DNA of 64,000 nt from Geojedonia sp051814705 (lineage in GTDB: Bacteria > Bacteroidota > Bacteroidia > Flavobacteriales > Flavobacteriaceae): contig JBPWQW010000004.1 in assembly GCA_051814705.1 (NCBI GenBank), positions 1-64,000 on the forward strand, in the 5' to 3' direction. Made by a program: the position numbers and the translations under genes. Positions 59,942 through 64,000 of this stretch are shown in pieces (the first letter of the stretch is position 1; the number at the start of each line of letters is the position of its first letter). The notes under the pieces were generated by a model that had not been told where the DNA came from, did no database searches, and saw nothing but the letters and a program-made list of their open reading frames with translations.

Positions 59942-62900
59942 TTAATTTTTTTTCTTTGAGTTGTTTTTAAAAGATTTATCGGGATAGGCTGGAGCTTGAG
60001 GTACATCTCTAGGATCTTCATCAATCAATTTTTGAAGGTGTTTAATGGCAGCATCCAGTTGAGCATCGTGGCCATTAAAGGTGGCATGTGGTAAATTGTC
60101 TACCTCAATATCGGGTTCGAAACCATGACCTTCTATTAACCATTGGCCGTCAGCATAAACACCATTCATAGGGGCTCTTGCATAGCCACCATCACTTAAA
60201 CGGTTCACATTACTTAGCCAAATTTCACCTCCCCAAGTTCTTGTGCCAATGGCGGTTCCTAGCCCCAGTTTTTTGAACCCATCTGCAAAAGCCTCCCCAT
60301 CGGAATAAGTATTTTCATTGACCAAAATCACGATATGTCCTCTAAAAGCATAAGGCATGTTCCAGTAGGGTTCTCCCGCACGACCTTTCCAATACATCCA
60401 AGCCTTTCTCAATAATTTTTCAAGAATAAAACTATCAATGTTTCCTCCATTATTATACCTTACATCAATAATGAGACCTCTTCTGTTAAAAATAGGGTAA
60501 AATTCTCTATAAAACTGATTGATATCGTCACTTCCCATAGCTCTAAGGTGAAGATATCCTATATCATCTTGTGATTTTTTGTCTACATAAATGCGATTAC
60601 CGAATTCCCAATCCCTATATCTTAAATTAAAGGTATTGCCTATGGGTTGAACAATGATGTCTCGCTCGTTGGTGGCATTTTTAATGGTTAGTCTCACTTG
60701 TTTGTCTGCCTGATTCCTAATCAATTCTCCTAAATCGATAGCCGATAAGCTAGGGATGCCATTAACTTTGGTTATGATATCACCTTCTTTGACATTGAGA
60801 TAAGGATCATCGAGTGGTGATTTCTCGTCTGGATAATCTGGGTCAACTTTATAAATATAATCTATTCTGAAGCCACCCTTTAATTCGTCTCTACTAAAAA
60901 TACCACCTAAATTGGCTACTGGAATATTTTTTTGGTCATCTCTCATATCGCCTCCTCTTACGCTGGTGTGAAGCGCTGATAATTCGCCCACAAACCTTCC
61001 TATAAGATCTGATAGTTCACCACGAGTGGTTACACGATCAACCAATGGAAGATATCTGTCATGCATAGCTTTCCAGTCGACACCATGCATATTCTTGTCA
61101 TAAAAATAATCCCGTTCCATTCGCCATGCGTCAGTAAATATCTGCTTCCAGTCTTCTTTTGGAATAATAGGAAATTTCCAATCATTTAAATTTATTTTGT
61201 CGTCATTGAGCTTGTCGATTGCCTTACTGCCAGCTTCCACCATAAAATAATCTTTCCCTTTTTGAATCAGAAGCTTTTTGCCATCGGCAGTAAGATTGAA
61301 GCTACTAACCTCATTGACCAAATTTTTGATCTCAACATTTTCATTGTCGATTTTTACAAAGCTTAAATGGCTTTTGGCGTCAACACCAGTTTCACGGGAC
61401 ATCACATAGATCACTTTGTCGTTTATGGCTAAACGTCTATAATTTCCAGGTTTAATGGGAACTTCCTCAATTCGTTCTTTGATACCATCTTGATCGATGA
61501 CAACGTTAATATTGGGTGCTTTATCTTTTTTATCTCCATTTTCCTTCACAATTGTATTGAGTTCGTCATTGGGTCTGAATGGAGAACGAATTCCTTTTTG
61601 TAAAGCTACATGGTATATCTTTTCACTGGCATCAAAATAGGGTTCAGGTTGTCTTGTTCCCCATGGGCTTCCCACCAATGATGTAAAACTTCGGTCGGAG
61701 AGAAAATAAATAAACTTACCATCGCTACTCCAACAAGGATTAAAACTGTTTGCACGGTCTGTAGTGAGTTCAAAATTTTGTTTACTATCCACATTGTAAA
61801 TGATTATTTGTGCCATGGTGTTTAAAGCCGACTGAACAAATGCCAACCATTTGCTGTCTGGTGCCCATGAAAAGTCTCGTATTCCTTCTTGATTGGTTGA
61901 TATTTTAGTGCTAAGGCCAGTATTAACGTTTAAAATGTACATATTACTTTCTAAGTCAGCGTAAGCGATCCACTTGCCGTCGGGGGAAGGAACACCCTGG
62001 TATCTCAATAAATTTCCATCATGGGTAATATTTTTCTGGTTTCCCAATCCATTAGCTGGGAAACTGACAAATTCAAATTCACCACTCTCATCAGAAAGCG
62101 TGATTATATTTTCTCCGTCAGGGGAAAAGGTGGCATCCCTATACCTTACATCGGCTTTTTGAGTAAATGCAATGGTACGCCCCGATTTTACCGGCACCAC
62201 AAATATTCGTCCTCTGGCAGTAATTACAATTTTTTCGCCTGTTTTATCGGGGTTTACTGAAGTGATGTATTGTGAAGGATTTTCTTCCCATTTTTCTCTG
62301 AGCTGATCAAGATCTGTTGCGAGGGTAATGTTAATTTTACTTGATGAATTGGAAGACAAATCATATTTCCACAAATCGGCACCCATTTGGTATACAATGA
62401 TTCCTTTGGATATTTTAGCATAACGGACATCAAATTCGGTGTGTTTTGTGTGTTGTCTCATATCCCCACCATCTTCATTCATGGACCAGATATTCATGAT
62501 TCCGTCTCTATCTGTGATGAAATATACCCTGCCATCGTACCACATGGGGTGATGACTTTCGCCTAAATAATCGTTAGTAAGCTTGATGGCCTCTTTAGTT
62601 CCGTCAGTAAATTTCCAAATTTGCCGTGCCGTTCCGCCTTTGTATCGCTTGGTTACATTGCGATGATAGGCAGGGCGAACAAAATAAATTGTTTTTCCAG
62701 TAGCATTAAAGCTCCCTTCACTGGCCTGATCCAGTGGAATTAAACTTTTTACCTTAGTTTTTAGGTTTAGTTTTACTAATTGAAAATCGGGTTTTTTGTT
62801 GTAAGCCCTTGAAGCATATACGATTTCTCCATCTGGAGTCCAGGTGATGGCTATGGAAGGTTCACTTTCATAAGTCCATCTCGTAGTCATTCCTCCATTA

Positions 62901-63193
62901 ATAGGAATGGTATAAAGTTCAGTAGGCCCTTCATAACTTGCTGAAAACATAACGGTTTGGCCATCGGGTGAAATGATTGGATAACTTTCATCTTCAGCAT
63001 GGGTTGTCAGTCGTTGTGCCAATCCACCTGATAGCGGTACAGTCCAAATATCCCCTTCGGCACAGAAAACTATTTGGTTATCATGTAGGTCTGGAAATTG
63101 ATAATACCCTTCAAATCCTTGTGATGCTACTGAATTTACTGATGCGAATAACATCATTAAACAGAAAGTCTTGGCTAGTTGATTTTTTATCAT
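59942..63193 (-). CDS. Tricorn-like S41 protease, secreted
   Basis: This 1083-residue protein starts at ATG 63193 (TTG 63199 is also in frame) with a signal peptide (MIKNQLAKTFCLMMLFASVN). An N-terminal TolB/WD40-like beta-propeller region follows (about 30-560, with repeats such as YPIISPDGQTVMFSASYEGP and WAPDSKWLAFVQ). Then come the tricorn core, a PDZ domain (about 760-830) and the S41 domain with NENTYSDGEAFADGFK (catalytic Ser near residue 964 of this start). It would degrade peptides in the periplasm. It lies 258 bases downstream of a second S41-type gene on the same strand. Confidence 0.93.
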   Translation of the reverse strand: MIKNQLAKTFCLMMLFASVNSVASQGFEGYYQFPDLHDNQIVFCAEGDIWTVPLSGGLAQRLTTHAEDESYPIISPDGQTVMFSASYEGPTELYTIPINGGMTTRWTYESEPSIAITWTPDGEIVYASRAYNKKPDFQLVKLNLKTKVKSLIPLDQASEGSFNATGKTIYFVRPAYHRNVTKRYKGGTARQIWKFTDGTKEAIKLTNDYLGESHHPMWYDGRVYFITDRDGIMNIWSMNEDGGDMRQHTKHTEFDVRYAKISKGIIVYQMGADLWKYDLSSNSSSKINITLATDLDQLREKWEENPSQYITSVNPDKTGEKIVITARGRIFVVPVKSGRTIAFTQKADVRYRDATFSPDGENIITLSDESGEFEFVSFPANGLGNQKNITHDGNLLRYQGVPSPDGKWIAYADLESNMYILNVNTGLSTKISTNQEGIRDFSWAPDSKWLAFVQSALNTMAQIIIYNVDSKQNFELTTDRANSFNPCWSSDGKFIYFLSDRSFTSLVGSPWGTRQPEPYFDASEKIYHVALQKGIRSPFRPNDELNTIVKENGDKKDKAPNINVVIDQDGIKERIEEVPIKPGNYRRLAINDKVIYVMSRETGVDAKSHLSFVKIDNENVEIKNLVNEVSSFNLTADGKKLLIQKGKDYFMVEAGSKAIDKLNDDKINLNDWKFPIIPKEDWKQIFTDAWRMERDYFYDKNMHGVDWKAMHDRYLPLVDRVTTRGELSDLIGRFVGELSALHTSVRGGDMRDDQKNIPVANLGGIFSRDELKGGFRIDYIYKVDPDYPDEKSPLDDPYLNVKEGDIITKVNGIPSLSAIDLGELIRNQADKQVRLTIKNATNERDIIVQPIGNTFNLRYRDWEFGNRIYVDKKSQDDIGYLHLRAMGSDDINQFYREFYPIFNRRGLIIDVRYNNGGNIDSFILEKLLRKAWMYWKGRAGEPYWNMPYAFRGHIVILVNENTYSDGEAFADGFKKLGLGTAIGTRTWGGEIWLSNVNRLSDGGYARAPMNGVYADGQWLIEGHGFEPDIEVDNLPHATFNGHDAQLDAAIKHLQKLIDEDPRDVPQAPAYPDKSFKNNSKKKN

Positions 63194-63457
63194 GGTCAAT
63201 ATTTTAAGTGATAATTTGATGATGTTCAGTTAATGATGTATGGTTAAACACCGATATAAAATTGCCTTTTAGAAATAAATCGGTGTTTAAACCAATATCG
63301 GTTATTATTTTGAGAAAGTCTAAGATTATAATCAGTGTTGTCTATTAAAACATCTTATCCAAAAAACCTTAAAACGTTTTTGGTTGAAACAAATCAATTC
63401 TTTTAGAATCATGAGGAATTTTGCATTGTAATTAGGTTTTTATATGTGCGGTTAGCT

Positions 63458-64000
63458 TTATTTTTTGCCTTGCAATTTTTGTTTAACGGTTTCGAGATTT
63501 TTCCTATAAAATTCAACATCCCCGTCACCATTGGCAATAGCCACATCAATGGCCTTTTGATAGTTTTTGAGCGATGATTGCAAATCTCCATTCGCCATCA
63601 ATGATTCGGCATAGCTATCAAAGACATTTGCTGAATTAGGATAAAGTAGGGTATTGGCCTTAAAGATACATTGGGCAATTTTCGGCGCTTTACGTCCCAT
63701 CAAATAGTCATACCCTAGTGCATTGATGTCTCCTTCTTGCAATAATTTTACTTCTTGGCAGCTCTTGATACTTTTTAGAATTTGATCTTCAGATTTTTCA
63801 GGATCATAATGTTCAAGCTTCGTGTTCAATTCCAAAAGCAGTTGACTATATTTTTCATTTCTTTGGGTTCTGTAGGCTTCAGCTGCATCCTGTGCTATTT
63901 CATAAGCTTTGTCAAAAGTGCCATCTTCAGTGGTTTCTACTTCAGGAATTACGCCAACGCCTTCCCAATTGGTCTTGGTTATGGGATTAATGGCTTTCCC
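63458..64000 (-). CDS. S41-type peptidase, C-terminal part, with TPR tail
   Basis: Only the last 180 codons lie in the window; the frame stays open to the edge. It begins GKAINPITKTNWEGVGVIPE, which matches the end of an S41 peptidase domain of the IRBP-like kind. The tail holds TPR-like helices (NSANVFDSYAESLMANGDLQ, LKNYQKAIDVAIA). The start is beyond the window. It is a different S41 protein from the tricorn-like one, which follows downstream on the same strand. Confidence 0.75.
   Translation of the reverse strand, partial: GKAINPITKTNWEGVGVIPEVETTEDGTFDKAYEIAQDAAEAYRTQRNEKYSQLLLELNTKLEHYDPEKSEDQILKSIKSCQEVKLLQEGDINALGYDYLMGRKAPKIAQCIFKANTLLYPNSANVFDSYAESLMANGDLQSSLKNYQKAIDVAIANGDGDVEFYRKNLETVKQKLQGKK

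Noticed and set aside
1..64000. CRISPR array or cas genes.
   Set aside because: No regularly spaced direct repeats of 25-40 bases and no Cas motifs were noticed. The hexamer array at 41315 has no spacers.

Overview
This 64 kb window comes from a low-GC member of the Bacteroidota, most likely a marine Flavobacteriaceae. The reasons are the type IX secretion and gliding block (gldJ, porU, porV), the Bacteroidetes-type promoters (-7 box TAnnTTTG, sometimes with TTTG or TTG about 18 bases upstream), the scarcity of Shine-Dalgarno sequences, an NhaD sodium/proton antiporter, and a PafA phosphatase. Genus and species cannot be read from the sequence alone.

Layout. 1-7.9 kb: the end of an rRNA operon (5S), a DUF6526 membrane protein, an acyl-CoA dehydrogenase, anmK, and the run nhaD-exbB-exbD-tonB-folC. 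7.9-8.7 kb: two tRNA-Val genes (UAC, GAC), a broken GIY-YIG nuclease and a decayed tRNA-Val copy. 8.65-17.15 kb: an accessory island bounded by tRNA-Val-derived near-direct repeats. It holds a secreted protein pair of unknown function, a truncated hydrolase ending in a run of 17 C, and a compact three-gene operon on the minus strand: a sce7726-type PD-(D/E)XK nuclease-like protein, a sce7725-type protein, and a zinc-ribbon/RES-domain protein. 17.2-29 kb: conserved core with murF, gldJ, porU, porV, cdd, pdhA and pdhC. 29-38.5 kb: a cupin, a DUF4242 protein and an AraC-type regulator that itself carries a DUF4242 domain, then a peptidase, SDR, HAD, SprT-like, manC, DUF389 and mlaFE. 38.5-47 kb: pafA, a glycosyltransferase, a methyltransferase, a KASIII-type enzyme, gcvP and a UbiA-like membrane protein. 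47-54 kb: an ECF sigma factor with a small partner, an M3 peptidase, purE, purK, an HPRT-adenylate kinase fusion and obgE. 54-64 kb: a DUF4136 lipoprotein, SDR, DoxX, a TPR protein, mpl, a dienelactone hydrolase, a tricorn-like S41 protease and the C-terminus of a second S41 peptidase.

The strongest candidate for an undescribed system is the sce7726-sce7725-RES operon at 14.1-17.0 kb. A nuclease-like fold, a partner of unknown function and a likely NAD+-consuming toxin domain are translationally linked inside a tRNA-associated island that has no visible integrase. An anti-phage or toxin role is inference. The rest of the window is mostly ordinary core genome.

Several starts were moved inward from the longest reading frame because the longer start was TTG/GTG or lay upstream of a promoter box. 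Motif positions and residue numbers were counted by hand. Family names rest on recognition of motifs, not on database searches.
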